From assembly GCF_025147765.1 (NCBI RefSeq), contig NZ_CP102265.1:3323001-3387000 (forward strand): a stretch of DNA of 64,000 nt. Direction: 5' to 3'. Source of the DNA: Blautia obeum ATCC 29174 (GTDB lineage: Bacteria > Bacillota > Clostridia > Lachnospirales > Lachnospiraceae). The position numbers were made by a program, and so were the translations under genes. The notes below the pieces were generated by a model that saw only the letters and a program-made list of their open reading frames with translations, was not told the origin of the DNA and did not search any database. This document shows, in pieces, positions 17,123 through 25,294 of the stretch. Position 1 is the stretch's first letter, and each line of letters starts with the position of its first letter.

Positions 17123-17564
17123 ATTCTTTTCTCCTCTCGCACATAATCTGATAGAACTTTTCAATCGTACGGATCATACAATCCGCATCTTCCTCGGAAA
17201 TATCACTGAGAGAAAGCGCCAGTTCCCAGAAATAATCCTTATCATATTTCTGGGACAGCTTCTTTCCTTCTTCGGTGATGGCTATATATGTGACACGTCC
17301 ATCCTCCTTGGATGCAAACTTATGAAGATAGCCCTTCGCTTCCATCTCTTTTACGGTTCTGGTCACTCCCGGACGCGGCAGATTCATTGCATCACTGATG
17401 TTTGAGATCTTCACCTTAATTCCCTGCTTTTCCAGTTTCTGGATCGTATCCATATACTGAATATAAGACGGCATGACTCCCTGCGGAAGTGGAGGAAGTA
17501 ATTCCCGTATTCGTTTTGCCTGATAACATGCATCAAGCATTCTCTTAACTTTTTCGTTTGTCAT
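17109..17564 (-). CDS. MarR family transcriptional regulator
   Basis: A 151-residue winged-helix regulator of the MarR family. The recognition helix region is ISDAMNLPRPGVTRTVKEMEAKGYL (about 57-81) and the wing contains SKEDGRVTYIAITEEGK, including the DGR motif typical of MarR. It probably represses itself and the overlapping MATE exporter by binding the palindrome just behind its promoter -10. Drug or phenolic ligand binding would relieve this; the ligand is unknown. Confidence 0.88.
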   Translation of the reverse strand: MTNEKVKRMLDACYQAKRIRELLPPLPQGVMPSYIQYMDTIQKLEKQGIKVKISNISDAMNLPRPGVTRTVKEMEAKGYLHKFASKEDGRVTYIAITEEGKKLSQKYDKDYFWELALSLSDISEEDADCMIRTIEKFYQIMCERRKEYDKR

Positions 17565-17581
17565 AAAAAGCTCCTGTATAG

Positions 17582-17634
17582 TTATCTTTGATAATTACCA
17601 TTGTTAATTATATAGGAGTTGGAGAAATTGTCAA
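17582..17634 (-). promoter_or_regulatory. promoter with MarR-type operator
   Basis: On the minus strand TTGACA (17634-17629), a 16-base spacer and TATAAT (17612-17607) precede the palindrome TTATCTTTGATAA (17594-17582). The palindrome sits just past the -10 and about 18 bases before the marR start, fitting autorepression. Confidence 0.75.
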
Positions 17635-17654
17635 GCTCTCTCTTTCGCTGTAAC

Positions 17655-17695
17655 AAAAAACAGAACTCTGCATTACTGCCGGGTTCTGCTTTTTT
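17655..17695. terminator. bidirectional terminator-like hairpin
   Basis: A CAGAAC...GTTCTG stem (17661-17688) is flanked by six A on the left and six T on the right, so it could act on both strands. It lies upstream of the marR promoter and before the GntR remnant; neither flank ends a complete gene, so its former role is unclear. Confidence 0.5.
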
Positions 17696-17738
17696 CTGAA
17701 TATGAATATGTGTATTAGCTCCGATTATTTTCGGATAG

Positions 17739-17894
17739 AATCAACCAATTTACGTGCCTCTGCATGAAGAAACCATCGAGACTCACCGCGAGATTACGAA
17801 TGCCATAGCATCCCATGACCCACTCCGGGCACAGGATGCCATGTATCTACATCTGGTTTATAACCGCAAAAGAATACAACTCAGTCAGAAATGA
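17739..17894 (+). pseudogene. C-terminal remnant of a GntR/FadR-type regulator (FCD domain)
   Basis: An uninterrupted plus-strand frame encodes the last helices of an FCD ligand-binding domain. The segment ETHREITNAIASHDP, then RAQDAMYLHL, matches the H-x-x-I-x-x-A-I-x-x-x-D and A-x-x-A-M-x-x-H-L pattern that ends FadR-subfamily regulators, and the frame stops normally at 17892-17894. The rest of the roughly 230-residue protein, including its helix-turn-helix, is missing, and a TAG at 17736 closes the frame upstream. This is a deletion scar, not a functional gene. Identification rests on about 45 residues. Confidence 0.65.
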
Positions 17895-17902
17895 TTTTCA
17901 TT

Positions 17903-18790
17903 TTATTTCAGTTTTTTCTTCAATTCCTGAATCAGCTCAAAGTAATCTCTGTGTTTCATCTCAGGGAAAGCTTTAAGAAGTCGTCCCTGACCGAATACAG
18001 TATGATTTGTGATGGAACTGGATAACTCGTCAAACTGTGCCTGAAGTTCTGCTTTTTTCATACGGAGCATTTCAACAGTTTTTTCTTTCTGGGCAGCTGT
18101 CGTCTCAAGCAGTTCGGCTTTTGCAAGTGCTGCCTGAACCTTTCTTTCGCCAACCTTCTGCGCTGTATCAATCGTAGTCGTTGCCAGTGTATCACTAAGC
18201 TTATCACTCACAATTCTCAGATCTGAGCTGACTTTATCCAATCTGGTAAGTTTCTTATTCAATCCACGGATAACTGCTACTGTTACAATAAAGTCTGTCA
18301 GATACACTGCATATAAGATTGCTATCACAACCCACTCCCAGGTTGCCGGTGTATGAGACACCTGATTTTCTACATATTTCTGAAAAACCTTTACTACCAT
18401 AACGATTGCAAGGCCCCAGATCAGAGAGAACTCCAGGCAGATATATCCATGAAAATTCAACGGTTTATCTGAATAATCCCACCATCTTGCATGGAAACAC
18501 ACATCAAGCAGCCATCCTGCGATCAACTCAACCGCTGTAGCAAGAACAAATCCAAATACAAAGATCATTCCTTCACTCATCTGATGTCCACCACTTTGAA
18601 TCGTATTAAGCAGGGCAAAAACAGAGAGCACACCAAAGCCATATACCGGGCAGACCGGTCCGTTCAGAAATCCTCTGTTTATTACTTTTCCAAGCGCAAC
18701 TGCATGAAAAATAACTTCAACTACCCATCCTCCAAAAGAATAGACCAGGAAATACAGGCATATCTGAAAATATGTCATTCCACAAATCAC
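17903..18790 (-). CDS. CmpB-type putative ABC transporter membrane protein (PF06541-like)
   Basis: A 295-residue membrane protein with about six hydrophobic segments in the first 175 residues (YSFGGWVVEVIFHAV, NGPVCPVYGFG, GYICLEFSLIWGL are typical of the family), then a long charged, helical, probably coiled-coil cytoplasmic tail (about 190-275). The start is GTG 18790, eight bases behind AGGAGG; an internal ATG 12 bases later lacks a site. The family is annotated as putative ABC transporter CmpB, but no ATPase partner lies nearby and its true role is unknown. It stands alone between two decayed or mobile regions. Confidence 0.75.
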   Translation of the reverse strand: MICGMTYFQICLYFLVYSFGGWVVEVIFHAVALGKVINRGFLNGPVCPVYGFGVLSVFALLNTIQSGGHQMSEGMIFVFGFVLATAVELIAGWLLDVCFHARWWDYSDKPLNFHGYICLEFSLIWGLAIVMVVKVFQKYVENQVSHTPATWEWVVIAILYAVYLTDFIVTVAVIRGLNKKLTRLDKVSSDLRIVSDKLSDTLATTTIDTAQKVGERKVQAALAKAELLETTAAQKEKTVEMLRMKKAELQAQFDELSSSITNHTVFGQGRLLKAFPEMKHRDYFELIQELKKKLK

Positions 18791-18869
18791 TGCTTATTCC
18801 TCCTCTTTCATTTTCAATACAAGTAGCTTCATTATATCAGATAATTCTGCATTTACCTATCTATATCGT

Positions 18870-19060
18870 GACATGCTCCCACCACTTAAATCTCTGATTT
18901 TGAAGTGGGGGCTTCTTGCTCAATGGCTCTACTGAGCCAAGTATCTACAAGCTATCCTCGCGTGCCCCGCGATTTTTTTGCCCGGACGCGGGCTTATTTT
19001 CTTTCTTATTATCCGGATACGGACAGTTTATGCTGCCAGCATCCTTCTTGCCTCTTCGCG
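18870..19060 (-). ncRNA. candidate omega RNA of TnpB (right-end RNA)
   Basis: The minus strand from the last tnpB codons to the right end is a chain of GC-rich hairpins: GCCCGCGTCCGGGC (about 18979-18993), TCGCG/CGCGA (about 18957-18973), GGCTC/GAGCC (about 18924-18937) and the right-end stem. TnpB guide RNAs come from this region, with a scaffold overlapping the tnpB 3' end and the guide lying just beyond the element. Boundaries are inferred from that precedent. Confidence 0.5.
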
Positions 19061-20131
19061 GATGTTGATTGCTGCATTTCGATCTCTATCCATCTCATTC
19101 CCACACGTACAGTGATAAACTCTTTCGGATAATTTCAGCTCTTTTTTTATCTTTCCGCATTTACTGCATTTTTTGCTTGAAGGGAAAAAGCGGTCTACCT
19201 TTATTAATTCTTTTCCCTTCCATTCAAGCTTATATTCCAGCATATTCCGGAACATCCCGTATCCATTATCCTGTACACTTTTCCCAAAATGCAGACACTG
19301 GCTCATCGCTTTCATATCAATATCTTCTACCGCAACTATATCGTATTGGTCTGCGATCCTGCGGCTCAGTTTATGCAGATAATCTCTTCTCTGGCTGCGT
19401 ATTTTTTCATGACATCTGGCAACTTTCTTTTTCTGCCGCACATAATTGTGGCTCCCTTTTACACATCTTGACAGTTTACGCTGTTCCCTTGCCAGCCTTT
19501 TTTCATTTTTTCTGAAGAACCCTGCTTTTTCAAGCTCGATCTCTTCTGAAAACACTGCCATCCCCTGCATCGCATAATCAATCCCCAGTATTTTTGCATT
19601 GCTGTAATCCTTATCTGCTGCTTGGTTTTCGCAGCTGTATCCTTCATACAGCAGGCTTGCAAAATACTTTCCAGATGACTCCATACTGACTGTCACTGAT
19701 TTCAGACGACAGTTTTCTGCAGGCTCCCTGTGTTTTTTCATGGAGATCCATTTTAATTTCGGAAGCCGGATCCGGTTACCTTCTACCAGAATATTTCCGT
19801 TGACCACATTTGTTGTGTAGCTGTTTTTGGAATGATGTTTTGACTTGAAACGCGGAAATCCAACCTTCGGATCACGGAAAAAGTTCTTATATGCTTTCTC
19901 CAGATGAAGCTGAACATTTGCTAGGGCCAGCGAATCAACTTCTTTCAGAAATGAATACGTTTTTTTATACATAGCTGGTGTATTCTTTAACATCGTTTTT
20001 GACTTTTTATACTCCTGGATCTTGTCATTAAGCATCTGGTTATACAGAAAACGACAGCAGCCAAATGTTTTTCCAAGGAGTATCTTCTGTTCTTCTGTTG
20101 GATAAATCCGGAAACGATATGCTATGTTCAA
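19028..20131 (-). CDS. tnpB: RNA-guided endonuclease TnpB (IS605 OrfB)
   Basis: A TnpB of about 367 residues with an intact RuvC-like centre: Asp in KILGIDYAMQGMAV, Glu in DIVAVEDIDMKAMS, and the last Asp in MDRDRNAAINI. The zinc ribbon CSKCG...CTCG lies between the second and third sites. The N-terminal YRFRIYPTEEQ and the central FPRFKSKHHSKNSYTT are family hallmarks. The start is TTG 20131, eight bases behind GGGAGAG and overlapping the tnpA stop; the longer open frame upstream reads antihomologous tnpA sequence. It would cut DNA guided by the right-end RNA and favour element persistence. Confidence 0.92.
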   Translation of the reverse strand: MNIAYRFRIYPTEEQKILLGKTFGCCRFLYNQMLNDKIQEYKKSKTMLKNTPAMYKKTYSFLKEVDSLALANVQLHLEKAYKNFFRDPKVGFPRFKSKHHSKNSYTTNVVNGNILVEGNRIRLPKLKWISMKKHREPAENCRLKSVTVSMESSGKYFASLLYEGYSCENQAADKDYSNAKILGIDYAMQGMAVFSEEIELEKAGFFRKNEKRLAREQRKLSRCVKGSHNYVRQKKKVARCHEKIRSQRRDYLHKLSRRIADQYDIVAVEDIDMKAMSQCLHFGKSVQDNGYGMFRNMLEYKLEWKGKELIKVDRFFPSSKKCSKCGKIKKELKLSERVYHCTCGNEMDRDRNAAINIREEARRMLAA

Positions 20132-20535
20132 TTCTTTTTCTCTCCCTGGGTTTCGATGTATTGACGGATCACTTCTACTGGCGCCCCTCCTGCCGTCAAA
20201 AGGCAGAAACTCTGGCTCCAGAATGCTTCTTTCCAAAGTTTTTCCCGGATTTCCGGATACTCTTTTTTCAGCAGCCTACTGCTGGCACTTTTATAAGCAT
20301 TGATAAATTTACTGAGTTCCGTTTTAGGCTGTGCACGAAACATTACATGCACATGGTCAATATCATGATTCCATTCCTCCAAAACAATTCCATACCGTGG
20401 GGCAATATTTTCCCATATTTCCCTTGCTCTTTCTGAAATTGGATCATTGATAACTTTTCTTCGATATTTCACCGCCATGATCAGATGATAATACATCAAG
20501 TACACTGAATGTGCATTGTGATCCATATTTTCCAT
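20128..20535 (-). CDS. tnpA: IS200-like HUH (Y1) transposase TnpA
   Basis: A 135-residue Y1 transposase with the metal-binding HUH motif in DIDHVHVMF and the catalytic tyrosine in VIRQYIETQGE. The N-terminal YYHLIMAVKYRRKVI strand is standard. It catalyses single-strand excision and insertion of the element. All key residues are present, so the element may still be mobile. A promoter-like TATAAT lies near 20584-20589 on the minus strand. Confidence 0.92.
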   Translation of the reverse strand: MENMDHNAHSVYLMYYHLIMAVKYRRKVINDPISERAREIWENIAPRYGIVLEEWNHDIDHVHVMFRAQPKTELSKFINAYKSASSRLLKKEYPEIREKLWKEAFWSQSFCLLTAGGAPVEVIRQYIETQGEKKN

Positions 20536-20706
20536 AAAACCAGCCCTTTTTTGAATAATTACCTTATCTTATCGACTGATTCTATTATACCATGGATTGC
20601 GTTGCCAAACAAATGTTCTTTTTTATTTTTTACAATTCATCTCCCACCTGTAGAGGAAGGAGAATTCTTGCTATATATTATATTATCTTAAATAATCAAA
20701 GGTTAC

Positions 20707-21408
20707 TTACTCTATCCGCAGCATTCGATACCCAATCCCAATGTGTGTCTGAATATATTGAATTTCATTCTTATCTGATTCAAGTTTTTTACGCAAAGTT
20801 GCCATGAAAACTCTAAGAGATGCAACATCATTTTCTGAAGACCTTCCCCATATCTGTTGTGTAATATAAGTATGTGTTAACACCTTACCTACATTACGAG
20901 ATAATAAGCAAAGAAGTTTGTATTCAATAGGTGTGAGATGTAACTCCTCCCCTCTCATATAAGTACAGCCGGCAGTATAATCAATTTTCAGTTCTCCATT
21001 AATAAAAACAGCCGTCTTCTGTATCTCACCAGTCTGAATAACCGCAAGTCGTCTCTGTGTAACACGTATACGTGCAAGCAATTCTTCAACTGAAAAAGGT
21101 TTTGTAATATAATCATCCGCACCTGCGTCAAGAGCCTCAATCTTATCAGAATCCTCACTTCTGGCACTGATAACAATAATCGGCATATTGGACCAGGTAC
21201 GAATTTTTTTTATCACATCTACTCCTTCCATATCCGGAAGCCCCAGATCGAGTAAAATGATATCCGGATTGTGTGAAGATGCTTCCAAAATCGCTTCTCT
21301 CCCATTTTCTGCTGTAAGATATTTGTACTCATGTGTTTTTAATGTTGTTACGATCAGATTTCGTATAGGACGATCGTCTTCTACAATAAGAATTGATGTT
21401 TTATTCAT
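20707..21408 (-). CDS. kdpE: KdpE-like OmpR-family response regulator
   Basis: A 233-residue response regulator: receiver domain with phosphoacceptor Asp in DIILLDLGLPDMEGVDVI, Thr/Ser-Lys switch residues (VISAR, YITKPF), then an OmpR-type winged helix with ELHLTPIEYKLLCLL and the C-terminal IGIGYRMLRIE. It most resembles KdpE. It overlaps the sensor-kinase stop by 8 bases. No kdpFABC genes are in the window; the adjacent potassium system is KtrAB, so this regulator probably controls ktrBA through the repeats at 25247-25294. Confidence 0.88.
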   Translation of the reverse strand: MNKTSILIVEDDRPIRNLIVTTLKTHEYKYLTAENGREAILEASSHNPDIILLDLGLPDMEGVDVIKKIRTWSNMPIIVISARSEDSDKIEALDAGADDYITKPFSVEELLARIRVTQRRLAVIQTGEIQKTAVFINGELKIDYTAGCTYMRGEELHLTPIEYKLLCLLSRNVGKVLTHTYITQQIWGRSSENDVASLRVFMATLRKKLESDKNEIQYIQTHIGIGYRMLRIE

Positions 21409-23155
21409 TTAGTGTTACCTCACTTAACGGTAATGTAAAAACAAAAATACAGCCATGAGGATAATTATCCTTAAGTGTTAATTCCCCTTCATGTGCTTCA
21501 ATAATTGAATGGCATAATGCAAGGCCCAGCCCCAAACTACGATGACTGTCAGCAATCGTAGTTTTTCCGGTATAAAACATCTCAAATATATGCGATTTCA
21601 TTTCATCCGCAATCCCCGGTCCATTATCTTCTACACTTATTTGCGCTCTGCCATCTGTTCTTAATCCGCGAATACATATGGTTGAACCTTGCGGTGTATA
21701 TTTTATCGCATTATCTATCAAATTAACAAGAACCTGAATGATAAGTCGAACATCCATATGGGCGAGAATCAGTTCTTCACATTCCACCTGAATCTTATAA
21801 GCATCATGCTTTCGGCTGATATGTCGCAGGGATTCTGCAATAACTTCATCGAGAAGCTGATCTGTGAATTTTATTTTCAATCTTCCATCATTTAATCTTG
21901 TGATAGATAACAGATTTTCTACAACACCAATAAGCCATTCTGCATCATCATAAATATCTGTATATATCTGTTGTTTTGTTATATCATCCAAACGTCTCTC
22001 ATTATTCAGCAACATATCAGCATTTCCTGAAATAGAGCAAAGCGGAGTTCTCAGATCATGAGAAATTGCTCGCAAAAGGTCTGCCCGCAGCTGTTCGTTT
22101 TTCGCCAGAATAGCATTTTTTTCTTTTTCTATTGCATTTTGTGAATTTTCCATTGCAAGCGCACATTCATTGATCACAGAAAGTAAAATGCTATATTCAA
22201 AAGAATCCATTGCATCTTTTTTAACTGGTATTCCAATCACTCCGTAGACACTCTCTCCACTACGGATCGAAAGATACAAACATTTTGCACTGCTAAAATG
22301 ATTTGTTGTTGCTCCAGCGCGCTGTCCATTCTCATATGCCCATCTTGCAACACACTGTTCTTCAGATGTCAGATATTCTCCATTTCTTTCATTAGTATTA
22401 TTAAAAAACATCTTTCCTTCTGATAAATCATTATTTTTCACAATATATGCAACAATGTCTCGATTCAACAAACGTACCAGCTGCTTACAGGTAACACAAA
22501 GAATCTCTTCACTGTTTTTCGCCTGTTGAAGTAATCTGTCCGTATCAAATAAGATCTGTGTACGAAATGCCTGTTGCTCAGATAACCGGGCATGATCTTT
22601 TAATTTGGCAGCAAGAGTTCCTGTAAGCACTGAAGATATCAACATTATTAAAAATGTCACCGGATAGCCAACTGCATATGTTTGAAAGGACATTCCTGGC
22701 TCCGTAAGAAAAAAACAAAAAAGAACAACACTTAAAAACGATCCCACCAGACCGCAGAGATAACCATCCGTTACAATAGATGTGACCAGCACGCCAAGAA
22801 TATACACTGTAACAATATTGGTATCTGTGAAATGAAGTTTCTGAAAAACCAGACCGATCACCGTACAACCTACAAATATTGAAAATGTCAACAAATAATC
22901 TTTTATCGATGGTTTTTCAATATATATGGGATGATGATTTTTCTGTCTTTTTGTCCACACACTATCTTGAATATTCATATTCACTTTTGTTCTTTCACCT
23001 GGTATTCCTTCCAGTATTTTTACTAATTGTACCCCTTCTCTTTCATCAGAAACTTCTTTTTTACTCTCTTTAAGAAAAACACCAACTTTAGATACTATAA
23101 AAAGCCCTATACTGAACATCACAAGTACGATCAATACTAGAACTGTCTTTGCCAT
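21401..23155 (-). CDS. KdpD-like sensor histidine kinase lacking the N-terminal KdpD/Usp domains
   Basis: A kinase of about 584 residues. It starts with a membrane segment (about 3-22), a charged linker, the four-helix DUF4118 membrane block typical of KdpD (about 85-190), a GAF-like region (about 210-340), HisKA with H in RAISHDLRTPL, and an ATPase domain with NLIDNAIKYTP, DNGPGI and LGLGLAL. The long cytoplasmic KdpD and UspA domains at the N-terminus of classical KdpD are absent and replaced by one extra membrane helix. The start is ATG 23155 behind AGAGGTG. It overlaps ktrA's stop by no bases but follows it by about 20, implying one transcript with ktrBA. Confidence 0.85.
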   Translation of the reverse strand: MAKTVLVLIVLVMFSIGLFIVSKVGVFLKESKKEVSDEREGVQLVKILEGIPGERTKVNMNIQDSVWTKRQKNHHPIYIEKPSIKDYLLTFSIFVGCTVIGLVFQKLHFTDTNIVTVYILGVLVTSIVTDGYLCGLVGSFLSVVLFCFFLTEPGMSFQTYAVGYPVTFLIMLISSVLTGTLAAKLKDHARLSEQQAFRTQILFDTDRLLQQAKNSEEILCVTCKQLVRLLNRDIVAYIVKNNDLSEGKMFFNNTNERNGEYLTSEEQCVARWAYENGQRAGATTNHFSSAKCLYLSIRSGESVYGVIGIPVKKDAMDSFEYSILLSVINECALAMENSQNAIEKEKNAILAKNEQLRADLLRAISHDLRTPLCSISGNADMLLNNERRLDDITKQQIYTDIYDDAEWLIGVVENLLSITRLNDGRLKIKFTDQLLDEVIAESLRHISRKHDAYKIQVECEELILAHMDVRLIIQVLVNLIDNAIKYTPQGSTICIRGLRTDGRAQISVEDNGPGIADEMKSHIFEMFYTGKTTIADSHRSLGLGLALCHSIIEAHEGELTLKDNYPHGCIFVFTLPLSEVTLNE

Positions 23156-23175
23156 TCGTTTATCACCTCTTGTTC

Positions 23176-23823
23176 TTAGATATGAAAGCATTTTTGAATT
23201 GCCTTATAATCTCCCAACACGAGAATCGTACTTCCGGCAATAAGAACCGTATTCGGCGATACCGCTATACTGACTTCTCCCTCATTCTTTACTGCAAGAA
23301 TATTTATATCATATTTTCTTCTGATATCAAGGCCTCCTACTGTTTTTCCAATCCACTCATGGGGAACTTCTACTTCAAATATTGCATGAGAAGCATCTAC
23401 TTCCATATAATCAAGAATGTGATCGTCTGTATAACGAATAGATGCCCATTTTGCCACTTGTTTTTCAGGATAAACTACCTTGTCTGCGCCATTACGTAAC
23501 AGAAATTTTTCCTGTACATCTCGCTCAGCTCTGGAGATTACGAGTTTGGCTCCCAGTTCTTTTAACAGCGATGTTGTCTCAAGTGAATTCTGAAAACTGT
23601 CACCAATCGTAACAAAACAAATATCAAAATTCCCTATTCCAAGAGATTCCAAAAATTGAGCATCTGTGCTGTCTCCAATCTGGGCATTCGTAACAAAAGG
23701 AAGGACTTTATTTACCCGTTCTTCATTAATATCCACTGCCATAATTTCATGCCCCATCTGGTTTAGCTGCAATGCAATATGTTTTCCAAAACGTCCCAGA
23801 CCAATAAGTAAAATATTTTTCAT
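23176..23823 (-). CDS. ktrA: Trk/Ktr potassium uptake regulatory subunit (RCK protein)
   Basis: A cytosolic gating subunit of about 215 residues. The N-terminal RCK_N Rossmann fold begins with NILLIGLGRFGKHIALQL and has AVDINEERV, and the C-terminal RCK_C domain spans about 140-215 with IRRKYDINILAV. It binds nucleotides, and often c-di-AMP at RCK_C, to gate KtrB. The start is ATG 23823 with AAAGGAG at seven bases; the open frame extends 7 codons into the ktrB tail. It lies 13 bases after ktrB. Confidence 0.9.
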   Translation of the reverse strand: MKNILLIGLGRFGKHIALQLNQMGHEIMAVDINEERVNKVLPFVTNAQIGDSTDAQFLESLGIGNFDICFVTIGDSFQNSLETTSLLKELGAKLVISRAERDVQEKFLLRNGADKVVYPEKQVAKWASIRYTDDHILDYMEVDASHAIFEVEVPHEWIGKTVGGLDIRRKYDINILAVKNEGEVSIAVSPNTVLIAGSTILVLGDYKAIQKCFHI

Positions 23824-23836
23824 TTTTTTACTCCTT

Positions 23837-25174
23837 TTATCCAACTGTTATTTTTTCTAATGGCATTTTTGCACCATTATTGTTTTTCCCGGAAAATACC
23901 GCGTATATTAATGTCATTCCTCCTACTCGACCTAAATACATAAGTGCGATCAATATCAAACGTGATATTATGTGAAGTCCCGGTGTAACTCCTAATGTAA
24001 GTCCTACTGTTCCTACTGCAGAAGCTGCTTCATAAAAACAAATCAGTACCGGCAGGCCTTCATAAACACTGATCGTTATCCCCCCAAAGAAAAACAGCAT
24101 AAAATACAGCATCGCTATAGTAGCCGCATTCTTTATTACCTGCCCGTCAAATCTTCGTCCAAAAGCGCCTGCGTCTTCACGGCTTCTGAATGTAGCAAGT
24201 GCATTCAGTATCAACACTGCAAAGGTTGTTGTTTTCATACCGCCTGCTGTAGAACTTGGTGAACCACCTATCAGCATTAGAAGTATCATAACAGCTTTTC
24301 CTGCTTCTGTCATCAGTGACAGGTCTTCGGTATTAAAGCCCGCGGTTCTGGTCGTTACAGACTGAAATACTGATGCCAGCAATCTTTTGCCTGCAGGCAG
24401 ATTGCCAAAATCACAGGCAAAAAAGAAGACCGCCGGTGCAATGATCAAAATGGCTGTAGTGATCAGAATAACCTTACTCTGCATACGATAACGTTTAAAT
24501 TTAAATTTGTTAGTATAGAAATCTTCCCAGGTAAGAAATCCCATTCCACCAAGTATGATCAAAAGCATAATAACTATATTCAGCCAGATATTTCTGCTGT
24601 ATCCGGTCAATGATACAAAAGTATGATCTGTTGTACCAAGTATATCAAATCCGGCATTACAAAAGGCTGAGATAGAATGAAAAACCGACATCCAGATTCC
24701 CTTTATTCCAAAATCACGACAAAATACCGGAAACAATAATACTGCTCCAAGTGCTTCTATCAGAAAGGTCCCTCTCAGAATAAATTTTGTCAGTCGGACA
24801 ATACCTCCTACTTTTGGCGCCGATATAGCATCCTGCATCGTACTCCGCTGCATGAGCGATATTTTTCGTCCTGACAGCATAAATACTGATACTGCAACGG
24901 TTACAACTCCCAAACCTCCAATCTGTATAAGTGCCAAAATAACTGCTTGTCCAAAAATAGACCAGTAACTGCCTGTATCCTGCACAACAAGTCCTGTCAC
25001 ACATACTGCTGAAGTTGATGTAAAAAGTGCCTGATCAAACGGCGTTACAACTCCACTTGCAGATGAAACAGGTAAAGTTAAAATGAGGGCTCCTATAAAG
25101 ATCACCCCCGCAAAACCTAAGATAATTAATTGAAATGATGTCAGATGTTTTCTTTTATGTAAATGCTCTGGCAT
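23837..25174 (-). CDS. ktrB: potassium uptake channel subunit KtrB (TrkH family)
   Basis: A 445-residue membrane protein with four repeated M1-P-M2 units. Each filter segment can be seen: TSAVCVTGL (about 55), ISAFCNAGFD (about 170), VTTRTAGFN (about 270) and SAVGTVGLTLG (about 390), each with its conserved Gly. Length is typical of KtrB and shorter than TrkH. It would take up K+ with Na+ or by membrane potential and works with KtrA. It is the first gene of ktrB-ktrA-kinase-regulator. Confidence 0.92.
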   Translation of the reverse strand: MPEHLHKRKHLTSFQLIILGFAGVIFIGALILTLPVSSASGVVTPFDQALFTSTSAVCVTGLVVQDTGSYWSIFGQAVILALIQIGGLGVVTVAVSVFMLSGRKISLMQRSTMQDAISAPKVGGIVRLTKFILRGTFLIEALGAVLLFPVFCRDFGIKGIWMSVFHSISAFCNAGFDILGTTDHTFVSLTGYSRNIWLNIVIMLLIILGGMGFLTWEDFYTNKFKFKRYRMQSKVILITTAILIIAPAVFFFACDFGNLPAGKRLLASVFQSVTTRTAGFNTEDLSLMTEAGKAVMILLMLIGGSPSSTAGGMKTTTFAVLILNALATFRSREDAGAFGRRFDGQVIKNAATIAMLYFMLFFFGGITISVYEGLPVLICFYEAASAVGTVGLTLGVTPGLHIISRLILIALMYLGRVGGMTLIYAVFSGKNNNGAKMPLEKITVG

Positions 25175-25226
25175 AAATAACTTCTGCTCCTTTTTGATGA
25201 TTTTATTATCATTAACTTTGCATTTT

Positions 25227-25294
25227 ATTATATATGCCAGAGTTCAAAGATAGTATAAGATTATCAGACTTGATATTAAGATTGTATAAAGATT
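25227..25294 (-). promoter_or_regulatory. ktrB promoter with tandem direct repeats (probable KdpE-like sites)
   Basis: TATAAT on the minus strand (25232-25227) has no good -35. In its place lies a direct repeat, AAGATAGTATAAGATT (25247-25262) and AAGATTGTATAAAGATT (25278-25294), 31 bases apart or about three helical turns, the nearer copy covering the -35 position. This is the usual layout for an OmpR-family activator. The upstream copy abuts the end of the Fe-S membrane protein gene. Confidence 0.6.

Larger units (their letters stand above)
18870..20600 (-). mobile_element. IS200/IS605-family insertion sequence (tnpA + tnpB)
   Basis: A complete-looking element: HUH transposase tnpA, overlapping tnpB, and a right-end subterminal hairpin (18878-18911, CCACCACTT pairing with AAGTGG) that matches the typical IS605-type right end. 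No terminal inverted repeats or target duplication are expected in this family. The right boundary is near 18870 and the left near 20590-20600, but the exact cleavage sites cannot be set without an empty-site comparison. Both genes look intact. Confidence 0.85.

Noticed and set aside
25175..25294. c-di-AMP (ydaO) riboswitch before ktrB
   Set aside because: The gap is only 120 bases and lacks the conserved ydaO core; the visible structure is a promoter with direct repeats.
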